From Saururus chinensis (taxonomy: Eukaryota > Streptophyta > Magnoliopsida > Piperales > Saururaceae), in NCBI GenBank assembly GCA_035235625.1, contig CP141143.1:47043178-47107177 (forward strand): a DNA stretch of 64,000 bases. Reading direction: 5' to 3'. The notes beneath the pieces are model-generated. The model ran no database searches. It saw only the letters and a program-made list of their open reading frames with translations, and was not told the origin of the DNA. The position numbers were made by a program, and so were the translations under genes. This document shows, piece after piece, positions 11,991-22,465 of this stretch; positions within the stretch are counted from its first letter, which is position 1; each line of letters begins with the position of its first letter.

Positions 11991-14900
11991 CTCCCTGTAA
12001 TATTGGCAGAGAGACTTGTTAATGCAGAGAGAACAACACGAGAAAAACAGAATGTTAGGTTTCAATTACATGCCTTTGACCGGGGAACTTTTGTCCCTCA
12101 TTTTGTTTGAACTTCCTGGAGGCCTCCCACGCTTTCTCTTTGGTGTAATCTCTCTTACAACATCCCCACGCTTTCTCCCTGCTGTATTCTCTCTTCCGAC
12201 GTCCCTATGCTTTCTATTTGGTGTAATCTCTCTTACAACATGCATCTGCAACACAAAAAAACCATAACATTTGCATTTCCGAAGCACTTGTAACTGCAGA
12301 CTGGAAAATAGAACGTCACAAGGCATGGTCTCCTTTTGTGAGTACTGGTAGCGTGAGAAAATCTATTGGATTAGTTGCTTCCGATCAACCATGTGCTCCA
12401 TGATCTCACCCGCTCAACATTGGACTCCCAGTAAGGACTGAATTCATTTGGGAAATAAAGAGTGAGAAGGATATCTGCATATTGATGGTTATTTTTATCT
12501 ATTGGTTATGTTTATTTTCCTGTCTGGATATTAAACAGGTTGATGAAAACCTACACTAAATGTCATGTTTATTACTCCCCCCATCCCACATTACTAGCTC
12601 CATTAGGTTTTTCAAAATGAACTAATTTGCCAAATGGAGTTGTTAATGAAAGGAGGGAGTATTTCCTACACTTGGGCCTCACAGCATAAGTGAAGGTCCA
12701 CTATAGATTAATTCAACCAAATCCCTTTCCCTCCAAGGCTCCCAAACAACCCATTCATTATAATAAAAACAAGTAACAAGTAATTAGAGACAAGCAAACC
12801 AAAAAAGAATGATTAAATCAAGAAAGCACCAAGTCAAAACTTCTCATATTATCAGGTTTAAATGATTAATTGCTACCAGGATTATATTACAAAATCAATT
12901 AGAGAGGAAAAATCCAGTCTCTCCTAGTATCCAATCCAAAAACTTCAAAGAAAAATGACCCAAGTGCAACATTGTTAGAGGACCAACTCTCACACGATCA
13001 CAAGTCAGTTAGATCACATCCAACTTAACCATGTCCTCCTCAACAGATCATGGTTCTCTCCTCTTTCAATGCAGTTACAACTGCTTCCTGATATGTTGTA
13101 TTTAAGTCATCTTCATCACTTGTAATTTTATTGATCCAATTAATACAAAATACTCTTGTGCTGCTGTTATCTCTCCTTTCTCTCCTTATTTTTCAACATG
13201 TTAGAGGACCAACTCTCACACGATCACAAGTCAGTTAGATCACATCCAACTTAACCATGTCCTCCTCAACAGATTGTGGTTCTCTCCTCTTTCAATGTAG
13301 TTACAACTGCTTCCTGCTATGTTGTATTTAAGCCGTCTTCATCACTTGTAATTTTACCGATCCAATTAATACAAAATACTTTTGTGCTGCTGCTATCTCT
13401 CCTTTCTCTCCTTATTTGTCAACATGGTATCGAACCAGGGCCATTCTACAGCCTCTTTTTTCTCCACAATGACCAAGCAACCCCTCGTCGTGCCCTCCCT
13501 CCTTCCCACAGTCCCTTCGGCTCCCTCCTCAAATCAAATTCAGTCTCTCATCTCCACCAAATTGGACAACCACATCTATCTCATCTGGAAGACCCAATTT
13601 CTGACTATTATTAACAGCCATGATGTTGCATCTTTTCACATTCCCCACACTATTCCTCCATCCACCATTCTCAACGACGCCGGTGACACCATCGCCAACC
13701 CAACATACTCCCTATGGTTTTTAGACTGACAATTTAATCAAAACCTGGCTGTTTGCTACAATTACAAAAGAGGTCGTTCCCTACATCTTCACTTGCAATA
13801 CCGCCGACATTTGGGAGTCCCTTGATAGAATCTTCTCCACACAATCCCAAGCTCGCCTCCAACTCCTCCGCCGTCAACTCCTCTCCACCAAAAAGCTTGA
13901 CCGAAGTATTTCAGATTATGTTGCCACCCTCAAAGGCCTTGCCCACTCTCTTGCCATTATTGGCCACCCAGTTCCCTGATCTCCCATACCCTCTCTGGTC
14001 TTCCCCACGATTATGAAAACTTCCGCACTGCAATTCCTATCCGCCCCCACGATCTAACCTACAACGACTTCTTTGCTCTCCTCCTCGCACATGAATCCCG
14101 TCTTGAGGAACTCAACTCCCAAAATGGCCTCCTTCCAACCCCCCCAACTGCTCTTTACACAAGCAATAGAAGTCTTTATTCCTCCTCTGCTTCGCGCCCT
14201 GCCTTCCACGGTGCGCCAAGAGTAATGCGCGGCCATTTCCAGGGGCGTGGCTGTTCACCCTTCCGCAGCAATTCTCGATCCTGACCCCTCTCAATATCCA
14301 GATTTGTTCACCAAGAGTCTTTCCTCTAGCCGTCACAATGCACTCCTCAACAAGCTTTAGATCTCACAGCCACCTTCGGCTTGCGGGGGGGGGGGGGATG
14401 CTAGAGGACCAACTCTCACAAGTCAGTTAGATCACATCCAACTTAACCATGTCCACCTCAACAGATCGTGGTTCTCTGCTCTTTCAATGCAGTTACAACT
14501 GTTTCCTGATATGTTGTATTTAAGTCGTCTTCATCACTTGTAATTTTACCGATCCAATTAATACAAAATACTCTTGTGCTGCTGTTATCTCTCCTTATTT
14601 TTAAACAAACATAATATAATTAAAAGCTATTCAAACCGTGATTCAGCAATCATTTTCTTATGAAACGCGTACACAGTAGGAAGGAAAAACATATTTTTGG
14701 AAAAAAATGTCGACATTGTCAAGTGCAAGGAAAAAAGAAAACCGTTGACACTCCTACCATGCAGCATAATATTTTCTTTTTTCTTTATAGTAAGTGGAAG
14801 CACATGCGAATAAAAACCACAACATTTCGATCCACAGAAAGAACAACGAGAGCAGCCAGTCCCCAGACCTGCTGCACAGAAATAATCAGTTTTCAGTAGT

Positions 14901-15679
14901 TCAGAACCTCGTCATTCCAAAAGCTTAAGTGAAGACAGACACTGCTAACATTGGTAGATGACAACTCACGAAACCAAATTCCTCCGGATAAAAGCATTTT
15001 CCACTCTAAATTCCCGAGCCAAAAATCAGGCTTTATGAAGCTAGGAACAGGATAATAAGCATACAGACAAAACCCAAACGAACAATACCATCATAACAAG
15101 ATTTTCATCTCGGATACCACCATGCAGATGATCGAACGAAGGATTTCGTACGAAAACCATTTCAAAATTCAAACTTTTCTAAAGCTATGATAAAATGAAT
15201 GCATCTACCTGCTTGACAGGATACACCCACTTGCCACGAACCCATTCCAGCCGCTTTCTGAGGTTCGCCTTGCTGATCCTGAGAACGTCGCCGTCGGTGA
15301 ACATGACGACAAACAAGGACTCGGAAATAGTCTCAACAACGTCGCCGACCCACCACCCATCATTGATGAAGGCCTCCACCGCGTCACCAGAGCTGAACTC
15401 CTCGGGCTCGGTGGGCGGGGGGCGCCGTGGCCGGACGAAGGAAACATCAACGACCTCGCGGAGGTGGCGGGATGAGTCGGCGTCGTCGAGCAGACGGTCG
15501 TACTCCACCGTAAGCCGCTCCTTGTTTTGCTTCCCCACCCGGACCACCCGCCCCTCGAACCACGCCCCCGTGAACCCGGGTTCCTTAGACGTCACCTCCA
15601 CACTCGCATCCCGTTGGAACCGCGCCGCCAGTCCCTCCGACCCGGCCGCCGTGTCGCCCTCCGGCTCTGACTCCGACAT
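10937..15679 (-). CDS. DUF724 / Agenet-domain protein, three-exon gene model
   Basis: Exons 15,679-15,209, 12,245-12,070 and 11,990-10,937 join in frame into 1,701 nt (566 residues plus stop). Residues ~15-85 and ~90-157 are two Agenet (plant Tudor-like) modules with the hallmark GAWFEGRVV and NDGWWVGDVVE segments. Residues ~158-215 are basic with RKRGRPPG. The C-terminal ~200 residues are a DUF724 domain (FVKMTPIWEVVLSMDIFRTM, PQHPHFRPLEQF) followed by a long heptad-rich coiled coil. Agenet proteins of plants bind histone tails or RNA, and DUF724 members have been linked to nuclear and RNA-related roles; the exact function here is inference. Intron 1 is 2,963 nt and holds two transposons; intron 2 is 79 nt. 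No frame damage is visible, so the gene looks intact. Confidence 0.85.
12070..12245 (-). CDS. DUF724 gene exon 2: basic AT-hook-like repeat exon
   Basis: The acceptor is preceded by a T-rich tract (ttttttgtgttgcag). An alternative in-frame acceptor lies 54 nt upstream (ctgcag near 12,299) and would add 18 residues. The exon starts MHVVREITP and contains three 13-residue repeats: VVREITPNRKHRD, VGRENTAGRKRGD, VVREITPKRKRGR. It then ends with PPGSSNK. RKRGRPPG matches the AT-hook core RGRP. The donor CAT|GTAATTG leaves phase 2. Joining to exon 3 in frame requires an AG four bases beyond the most obvious acceptor. Confidence 0.75.
12575..12659. mobile_element. Stowaway-like MITE, 85 bp, in intron 1
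   Basis: The termini CTCCCCCCATCCCACATTA and (reverse complement of the right end) CTCCCTCCTTTCATTAAC are flanked by TA on both sides. This fits the Stowaway (Tc1/mariner) signature CTCCCTCCGTCCC with TA targets. It is short and has no coding capacity. Confidence 0.75.
12973..14607 (+). mobile_element. Gag-only copia element with order LTR-LTR-gag-LTR
   Basis: Three LTR copies start TGTTAGAGG or TGCTAGAGG and end in CAACA or AAACA: 12,973-13,198 and 13,199-13,424 (226 bp each, abutting) and 14,399-14,607 (209 bp, with a small deletion). The whole is flanked by the identical 5-bp duplication AACAT at 12,968-12,972 and 14,608-14,612. A primer site TGGTATCGAACCAGGG (initiator-Met tRNA type) starts at 13,425, and a G-rich polypurine tract (about 14,384-14,398) precedes the third LTR. 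The inside is only 974 bp. It lies in intron 1 of the DUF724 gene, opposite to the gene's direction. Confidence 0.92.
13425..14398 (+). pseudogene. Copia gag remnant inside the intronic element
   Basis: The translated product shows the copia gag N-terminal signature (SLISTKLDNHIYLIWKTQF) near 13,540-13,600. After a frameshift near 13,730 it shows a UBN2-type gag core (IWESLDRIFSTQSQARLQLL near 13,810, then RSISDYVATLKGLAHSLA). The frame is broken several times. No protease, integrase or reverse transcriptase is present, so movement must have depended on proteins from another element. A zinc knuckle was not seen. Confidence 0.8.
15209..15679 (-). CDS. DUF724 gene exon 1: start codon and two Agenet modules
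   Basis: The exon is 471 nt, exactly 157 codons, from ATG at 15,679 to the donor CAG|GTAGATGC. The frame continues for a few codons into the intron before a stop. It encodes MSESEPEGD..., an acidic leader, then Agenet 1 (FQRDASVEVTSKEPGFTGAW) and Agenet 2 (FSSGDAVEAFINDGWWVGD) and ends KWVYPVKQ. It is strikingly GC-rich compared with exons 2 and 3. A long open frame on the plus strand over the same bases is a shadow. Confidence 0.9.
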
Positions 15680-15800
15680 TTTCGCTCTCGCGCTCTGGTT
15701 AGGAGTGCAGCCTGCCCGATTGAGCAGGCAGTGAAGAACCGTGGCGGGAAATGGGTATGCAGCAGAGTGACGTGCTGGAGAAGAACAAATCGGAACCGTA

Positions 15801-15837
15801 CACGTGTATTTCCAGTTTTCTCACAAACGTACACGTG
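15801..15837. promoter_or_regulatory. Two palindromic G-boxes upstream of the DUF724 gene
   Basis: CACGTG occurs at 15,801-15,806 and 15,832-15,837, 31 bp apart and about 120-160 bp upstream of the ATG at 15,679; both are preceded by GTA. CACGTG is the core bound by plant bZIP and bHLH factors. Whether they act here depends on the unmapped transcription start. Confidence 0.5.
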
Positions 15838-15839
15838 GA

Positions 15840-16684
15840 AATAAGCGGGTAGCTTGTGTTAAACGGATCCGCATTCGAACCTGAATTCGGGTTGAGTGCA
15901 AATAATCGGGTAAAATATATAGACCCGACCCATTCTTTCTTGATGTGGCGACAGACCAAAGGAATGCAGAGGATCTGCCGGCAGATCCTCATATCATAAT
16001 CGCTGTCGAATCATGCTACATATAGGCAGCCTAATCTATAGGGTGCTCTACAAAGAGTTTAGTGGAACTACAGATCTAAATGGATAATAATATTTTTATA
16101 TTAATGATTTATACATCAAATTTAAATAGTTTAAATAAGTGAACTCACGTGAATATAGTATGGGGCTATAAAATTTGATTAGTTTAAATATGTGAACTCG
16201 CGTGAATTTTGTATGGGGCTCGATTGCAAGGTCTAACTAAAACTCTTGTTTAGGTATTTTTTTGTCGGAATATCTTATACATTCAAATTGTGGATCAATA
16301 AACTTCAAATAGAATTTGTGATTATTTTATTTTAGATAGAGTCTCATTATCCCGCCATGGCTTACATGCAATTGTACGAGCATAGGTATCATGCACCTTG
16401 GAATTTTGATTCACAATATACATAATTTAGGAGATGTTTGTGTATTAAATTTCTTTAAAATTTCGTTAATTTTTCCAGATATGCCGGAATCACTCAATTT
16501 TGGCTCGCAACCCCATTTCAAAAATTAGAGATCCTGTTATGTTTCGATGATTACCTCTTATATCAATTTGAGCCTCAAAAAACGTATTATATAGGTAAGG
16601 CATTCTTTAAAAGTTCAAAATTACTTACCCTTGTAGGATCTTATTTAATAGATCTCGGATTTAAGAGCGTAATAGTACCAAAAA
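15840..16684. other. Intergenic AT-rich spacer
   Basis: No gene was recognised. A 40-bp block (agtttaaata.gtgaactc followed by gtgaat..gtatggggct) occurs twice, near 16,129 and 16,182. Confidence 0.5.
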
Positions 16685-18291
16685 TAGTAATGCCACCTGG
16701 TCGGGTTCGGCTAGGTTTTAGTAAACCCGACTCCAATACCATTTAAAAAACCAAAACCCGAATCCTATATCAAACCTATCACGGTTCAAAAAATTTATAT
16801 CAAACTTGACTCCTAATGGTAAAATCAAAACCCGAACCCTAACCCAAATAACACATAATCCCAAAAACACTATAACCCAACCCGACCCAAATCTGAAAAA
16901 ATATCACATTAATGACATAAAACCTCTCCTCACCCCATTGGAAATGATTCAGTAAGCAAATTCCACACTACCAACTATCCATGATCATCCAAAACAGCAC
17001 AAAAACAACAAAAAACACAAAATAATTGAGTATCAAAAAATCCACCAAAACAAATTTGCCTCCTTCAACTGAAACACAATTGCAACACTTCAAATCCACA
17101 ATCCAACCAAACTAGCATTCTATCTTAAGCAAATCATAGATTTGACAACTCACAGCGCGGGTTTCGTAGAGTCTGAACTTCTCGAGGGAGTAAGAAATTT
17201 GATCGAGGTCCAGATTACTCGGTGCAAATCTTTTGGATGATAGACGGCGATTGTAGGCTTCGGAATATCTAATTTCGCCATCTGACCCACCCACAAAACA
17301 TTCAACTCAACACCTCCCAAAAAGAACTAAAGAACAAACATCACAAAATCCCAACTCCCACCACTTTCAACCCTCAAAATAGCAAAATTTGAACAATCAA
17401 AATAGTCAACAATTCATCAAAGTTAGCCTAATCTGTTTATGCTCCAATATTTAAATACGACGATGCTGCTAATGCATTTACTACTTAAGAAATTCAAAAA
17501 ATCAACGAAGAATCAAAATAGTCAAGTGGAAACAACGCAAAACCACAACAATGTACACAACAAAAAAAACAACAATGAGAGAGAAACAAAGTAGAAAAAT
17601 TGCAAAACAACGACAACGTACGCAACCTAAAAGCCAAACAAAATCGAAACAAATCCGCTGTGAAGAACCCTAAAAACTTTCTGGACTCCTGACACGATTG
17701 AGTAAAAAAAAACCCAAAGGCCCGGGCGCGGCGGCGAAAGGCAGATCTAGACGAACCAGAGGCCCAGGCGCGGCTAAGAAAGACAGATCTAGATGGACCA
17801 GACACAGATCTAGACACAACTTGAGTAAAAGAAGTACCTTTAACTTCGGATCGCATAAGAGGGAGGAGGATTGAAGCGGATTTAGTGTGGAAAACTTGCT
17901 TCCGCCATTAGTAAAGGCCATCAAGAGCCGGCAATCGCAACGAGCCGCTGGTGAGATGGAGAGGAGGGAGCTTGACTGGAGTTTGGAGTTGGTGAGACAG
18001 AGAGGAGTCACCGGCGAGATGGAAAGGACCAGTCGACGAGCTCTAGAGGCGGAGTGGCGGACTGGTCAACTGTGAAATTGAAACTGGGTCTGAGAGAGAA
18101 TTAGGGTATGGATAGTATATACCGGGTCGAGTCAGGTCAAGTCAGGGGAAACAAGAATCCAACCCGACCCCAATGGTTCAAGTCATAATTTAAACCCGAA
18201 CCCGATCCATTTTACCATTTAGAATATCCAAACCCGACCCATTAGGGTCGGGTCGGGTTTATCAAAAAACCCGACACGAGTGGCATCCCTA
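16685..18291. mobile_element. Non-autonomous hAT element carrying host-gene sequence
   Basis: The 1,607-bp element starts TAGTAATGCCACCTGG and ends, read inwards, TAGGGATGCCACTCG. Related CGGGTT-rich subterminal repeats lie at both ends. The flanks carry a perfect 8-bp duplication ACCAAAAA at 16,677-16,684 and 18,292-18,299, the hAT signature length. The termini resemble the TAGGGATGGCA class of plant hAT elements. No transposase is present. Instead it contains an apparent first exon of a SAC-type phosphatase on the minus strand and a 42-bp duplication near 17,716-17,800 (agatctaga blocks). Confidence 0.88.
17154..17294 (-). pseudogene. Captured first exon of a SAC-type phosphoinositide phosphatase
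   Basis: The open frame ends SYSLEKFRLYETRA and is followed at once by GTGAGTTG, a strong splice donor. LxKFRLYETR at the extreme N-terminus, ending an exon, is characteristic of plant SAC-domain phosphoinositide phosphatases, where a FY.(I/V)G segment follows in the next exon. That next exon is not visible between here and the element's left end, so only a fragment was taken. The true start codon is uncertain; the frame begins with GTG at 17,294. Family assignment comes from memory of the motif, not a search. Confidence 0.55.
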
Positions 18292-18654
18292 ACCAAAAAC
18301 ATGCATATCCGAGTTCAAGAGAGAGAGAGCTATATTAGCTTAAAGTTTTAAAATTGGGTTTGACACAATATCCGTATTTATTCTAAAAAATTTCATTACT
18401 AACCGTAATTCATTTTTGGTAGTAAAATTTTAAAATTAATTCCAAAAAATACACTTCCATTTAAAACAAAACAACACCCAAACAACCCCTTAATGGTATA
18501 TTAATTTTATGTCTCATTATGCCATCAGATCTAGATTCAACATCTCATGATGTTTGAACTCTCGTACCCATGTTCAGCTAATCTACCCCAAAAGATAGAT
18601 TTACCAAACTTCATGCTATTGTGTGAATAATTTTTATTTTTAAGAAAGAATTCT

Positions 18655-18995
18655 TATTTTTTATACTAGCAAGAATGAATACACATTATGTATGTAAATA
18701 CCAATTAGATATGATAAAATAAAATATATATTGAACAAAGGTCTCACTTGCATGCTATAGTTATAATATATTAGGATCACAATGATCTTTAGCTATACAC
18801 ACAATTATAGTTTAAGGGTAAAAAATATGGGTTTTAAAGAATGCACACATATTATGCATATGAATACATATTAGATAAGATAAAATAAAATTACTTAGAA
18901 ATAAAATATGCATTAAACAAAGGTCTCCCTTGCCTGCTATATTTACAATGCATTATTTTGAGGATCACAATGAATATTAGTTATATACATAAGCT
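18655..18995. repeat. Tandem duplication, about 170-bp unit
   Basis: Two diverged copies share gaatacacatta, agataagataaaataaaat, aacaaaggtctc.cttgc and ggatcacaatga in the same order, near 18,670-18,800 and 18,840-18,985. The rest of 18,300-19,620 is AT-rich and unrecognised. Confidence 0.65.
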
Positions 18996-19623
18996 CTATA
19001 GTAACTCATATACACTTGTAGTAGGCAACTATGGCTAAATATTATGTCATTGGTCAACAAAGACAATGACGTTGAAGGACTATGTCTCATAGAGCACTTT
19101 ATTTATATTCAGGACCAGTTTGGCCATCGCTTTCATTTGATAAGCTCTTCCAGGGGTTTTTCAAGGGCGCTAAATTTATCTAAATCTGAATGGTATAATA
19201 TATAGAAAAATATAAAAATTTATTATTGAGAAGTATATTATATATGTGGGACCTGAAAAAGTTTGAAAAAACATCATCATGTAGGATCTCATTTGACAGA
19301 GCTCAACAAGAGCTTTCTAATGATACTAAGAACACATGAATACAAATTTTGGATTGCCAAATATAATATTATAAAGTTAAAATTAATATATTTTAAAAAA
19401 ATTAGGGATTATGATTCTAATATCTTTGGCTTTTAGGGATTAGGATGGGTACGTCTTGGTAAAATAGGGATTAATGATATAAACATGGGTCAAATAGTCA
19501 TAATTTGAAAGTTCTATTGAACACTAATTTAATTTAGATTATAATATGATATGATTTACACCCTTTTATAACCTTTTTACCCTCACTCTTGTATCTCCCT
19601 CCGTCTGATCTATCACAGCGTCT

Positions 19624-19903
19624 ATGTATAAAAGAATGATAGGTGGTCCCTTGTACTTAAGAGCTAGCTGTGTAAACATATCTCTCAGTGTAGGAGTATG
19701 TGTTAGATGTCAAGCATATTATAAAAGGTCTCATATAGTTCATGTCAAAGGAATTATTACATATGTTAATGGCTCTACATGGTACCCCTTTGATATTACC
19801 TTTGAATTAGTAGGGTACTCAAAAGCTAATTGGACAAAAATGTAGATGATACAAAAAGCATTTCAAGAGGATTTTTTATGTAGCGAATTGTCTTGTGTCT
19901 TGG
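19624..19903 (+). pseudogene. Copia RT/RNase H remnant, upstream half
   Basis: The open frame at 19,624-19,845 reads MIGGPLYLRASCVNISLSVG, then IITYVNGSTWYPFD and ELVGYSKANWT. This is the conserved RT-to-RNase H linker of copia pol (usual forms: MIGSLLYLTASRPDI, GYSDADWAG). A shifted frame continues as ANCLVSWHSKK, cut after LVSW by the TR-GAG element and resuming at 23,355. Only this small part of pol remains. Confidence 0.85.
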
Positions 19904-20767
19904 TGTTAGCCCCTTAACTTGATGGATGCGGAAAGGGGGCGGCTTCCCCCATACTCGACAACGGACAACCAAGTTTTGCTAGGCGACGGACAACCTAGGC
20001 AGCCCCTTGGGCATGGACGGATGTTGGAACAGTGCGGGAGGTGTGGCTAGGTAGGAGTCCTTGCGCGGGCGGGACTCTAGCAGCGAAGCTAGGCGCTGCT
20101 TGGACTTAGGGGATGACTCCTAAGACGGATGAGATTCACCTATGCTGGTTGGCTGCACTCCTAGTTGGAGTAGGAGTCTGGGCAGCAGGTTCCTAGGATG
20201 GACATGACTCACACAGGCAGGCTGGTCACACTCCTAGGGCGGATGGGAGTCGGAGTGGCTAGTTTCCTCGGATGGGCTGACTCTTGGAGGCAGCATGGCG
20301 ATGGACTTCTAGAGGAGGACGGACTCTTGAAGACTTCCTAAACTATGCTAGGGCGGAATGGCTTTGGGCTGAGAGTTGGACAGGGAGAAAAAGGACTCTT
20401 GTATTGGGTGGGTTTTGTACTCCTTGTGGCACTAGGATGGCTAGCTTCAGGCTGAGTCTATATAAATGGATGAGTAGGGCGGCCATGGCTGATTGGTTGG
20501 AGATTTCTTCCTGCACAGCAAACTAGAGAGTTGAGAGGAAAGCTCTCAGCTTGGTGGATCAGCCCTTGCCCTCTCCCTACTTTGTATTTCAGCAGACAGA
20601 AATATAGCTGGGGCAGAGACCCTTGCACTAGGTCGGACTGTGTTGCTATTTTGCTTGTGTTTTCCCTTGCGCAAACGAGTGAAAAGGGAAGAGAGTGGAT
20701 GTTGGTTGTGCGGCGCAACTAGGCCATCACGAGTGCGGACACTAGGCAAAGCTTCGCGCCCATGACA
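19904..20767 (+). repeat. 5' LTR of the TR-GAG element
   Basis: TGTTAG...TGACA. It carries a TATA-like 'gtctatataaatgga' near 20,456, which is 'gtctatataaaggga' in the 3' LTR. It lacks about 30 bp present in the 3' LTR near 22,610. Confidence 0.92.
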
Positions 20768-20962
20768 GTTTGTTCCATTGCCGGGACACTGAAGGAGGTG
20801 AAAGCTCTATACGGTCTCTGTGAAGGAGTTAGCTGAATGTGGCTGGATCGCTGGGATACCCGGGAGGGGTGAATTCCTTGCGGGTTGTTGCTGGACAGAT
20901 CTGGAAATCCTTGCTGCGTGCACCCCTTTCCTTGACGAGTTGCTGGAAAACAGGGAGCCTTG

Positions 20963-22180
20963 ATGGTAGGTTCGATGCTGACTCACATTACTGAGCTTGA
21001 GGTGAAGGTGGATGCGATGGCCATAGAGAACGGGACGCTGGCTGAAGTCCAGAACTTGTTGCGCAACATCAACGAGCGTTTGGCCCTCTTCGATCAGCGA
21101 GTGTCCCTGCTTGAAGTCGCACCACACCTTGAGGAGTCTCAGGACGATGGCAGCATGGCTTAAGGGGCAGCCCGTCTCACCACATTAGCGGCTGATGTGG
21201 CTGCGATGACGGACTATCTCATGCAACGTGTGCAAGAGGTAGATGAGGCAGCGGTAGCAAAAGTTAGCGAATTGGGGAATGAGGTGTTGTTGCTGAAATA
21301 GGAAGTCCTCAACACTTCATCATGAGATGGAGGCGAGTCCTCATCTCAGCTGGTTGCGAAGAAGACAAAGGTCCCTGAACCGAAGGCATATGCTGGGACA
21401 CGAGGCGCCAAGGAGATAGGGAACTTCCTTTGGGATATGGAAAGCTACTTCTCCTTGGTCCATACGCAAGGGGAGGAGAAGGTTACCGTGGCAGCAATGT
21501 ACCTTGAAGGGGATGCTAAGCTGTGGTGGCGGACGCAGTTGCAGGATGACGCAGCTGTAGGTTGGCCAAAGATACAGATGTGGGATATGTTTAAGAGGGA
21601 GTTGCAGGCGCAGTTCCTTCCCAAAAACATGTCGTGGATGGCTTGAGAGGCATTGAGGAACCTCAGGCATACGGGGGCAGTCCGGGACTATGTTAAGGAG
21701 TTTCAGTCACTAATCTTGGGCGTGACGAACATGATGGAGCATGATAAGCTGTTCTACTTCATGGAGGGCTTGCAGACTTGGGCTCAGAGCGAGCTGAGAT
21801 GGAGGGAAGTGGAGGACCTTCCCGCAGCGATTGCAGCAGCTGATAGCTTGGCGGATTTCAAGCAAACTCCCGCTGAGCCAGCGAAGAAGAATGGGGAAGC
21901 GAAGTCATCCAACAAGGAGGGCAGCAAAGGTGGCAACAGTGGCAAAGCGAAGGGCAGTGAGCAGCCTGGCCGGCCTAATAGGGGTGGTGGTTGTTTCATA
22001 TGCGATGGGCCGCACCGTGCTAAGGAATATCCAAAATGGGAAAGGCTGAATGGCCTTGCCGCTGAAGAGGAGCAGGACGAATTTGAGCATGAGGAGATAA
22101 CCCAGATAGGTCTCTTGAAGCGAATAGGATGTGTTCAGTTGATGGAGTCCCCGCTTGAGGGGGCAGCTTCAGGGCATTGA
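20963..22180 (+). pseudogene. Gag of the TR-GAG element, four internal stops
   Basis: One uninterrupted reading frame of 405 codons carries stops at 21,161, 21,299, 21,323 and 21,644 and no frameshift. Its N-terminus is a coiled coil (LTHITELEVKVDAM). The central retrotransposon gag domain shows GDAKLWWRTQLQD, FKRELQAQFLP and YVKEFQSLILG. A lysine/glycine-rich linker leads to a zinc knuckle CFICDGPHRAKEYP, in which the last cysteine of C-X2-C-X3-H-X4-C is replaced by tyrosine. All five lesions fit single C-to-T or G-to-A changes. This gag normally forms the virus-like particle that packages element RNA. Confidence 0.9.
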
Positions 22181-22465
22181 GGATTCTAAGGAAGGAGGGA
22201 AGCGAACTCCCCAAGACTTAGCTGATCGAAGCAGCCAAGGGGCTGACTGATGTAGAGGTTCACAGGATGATGGGCAGAGGATGTTGCTCAAATCTGGCCG
22301 AAGGATGACTTAGGCTGGGTGGAACTTGACTTGGCTATGGTGTGATGGGAAGTGTTGGCTACTTGCTGGTGGGTTTAGCGAGGCGGATGGCTGAAGAGCT
22401 TCAATCGGGGCACTTGGGAAGTTGGGGCTTTGATGAGGGCGTCAAAGAATCAAGTGCAGGAGGCC

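Noticed and set aside
15195..15734. 179-codon plus-strand open frame
   Set aside because: Antisense shadow of the Agenet exon, which has clear domain motifs and proper splice sites.
19585..19612. 'ctccctccgtctgatc', resembling a Stowaway terminus
   Set aside because: No partner terminus or TA-flanked element could be found nearby.
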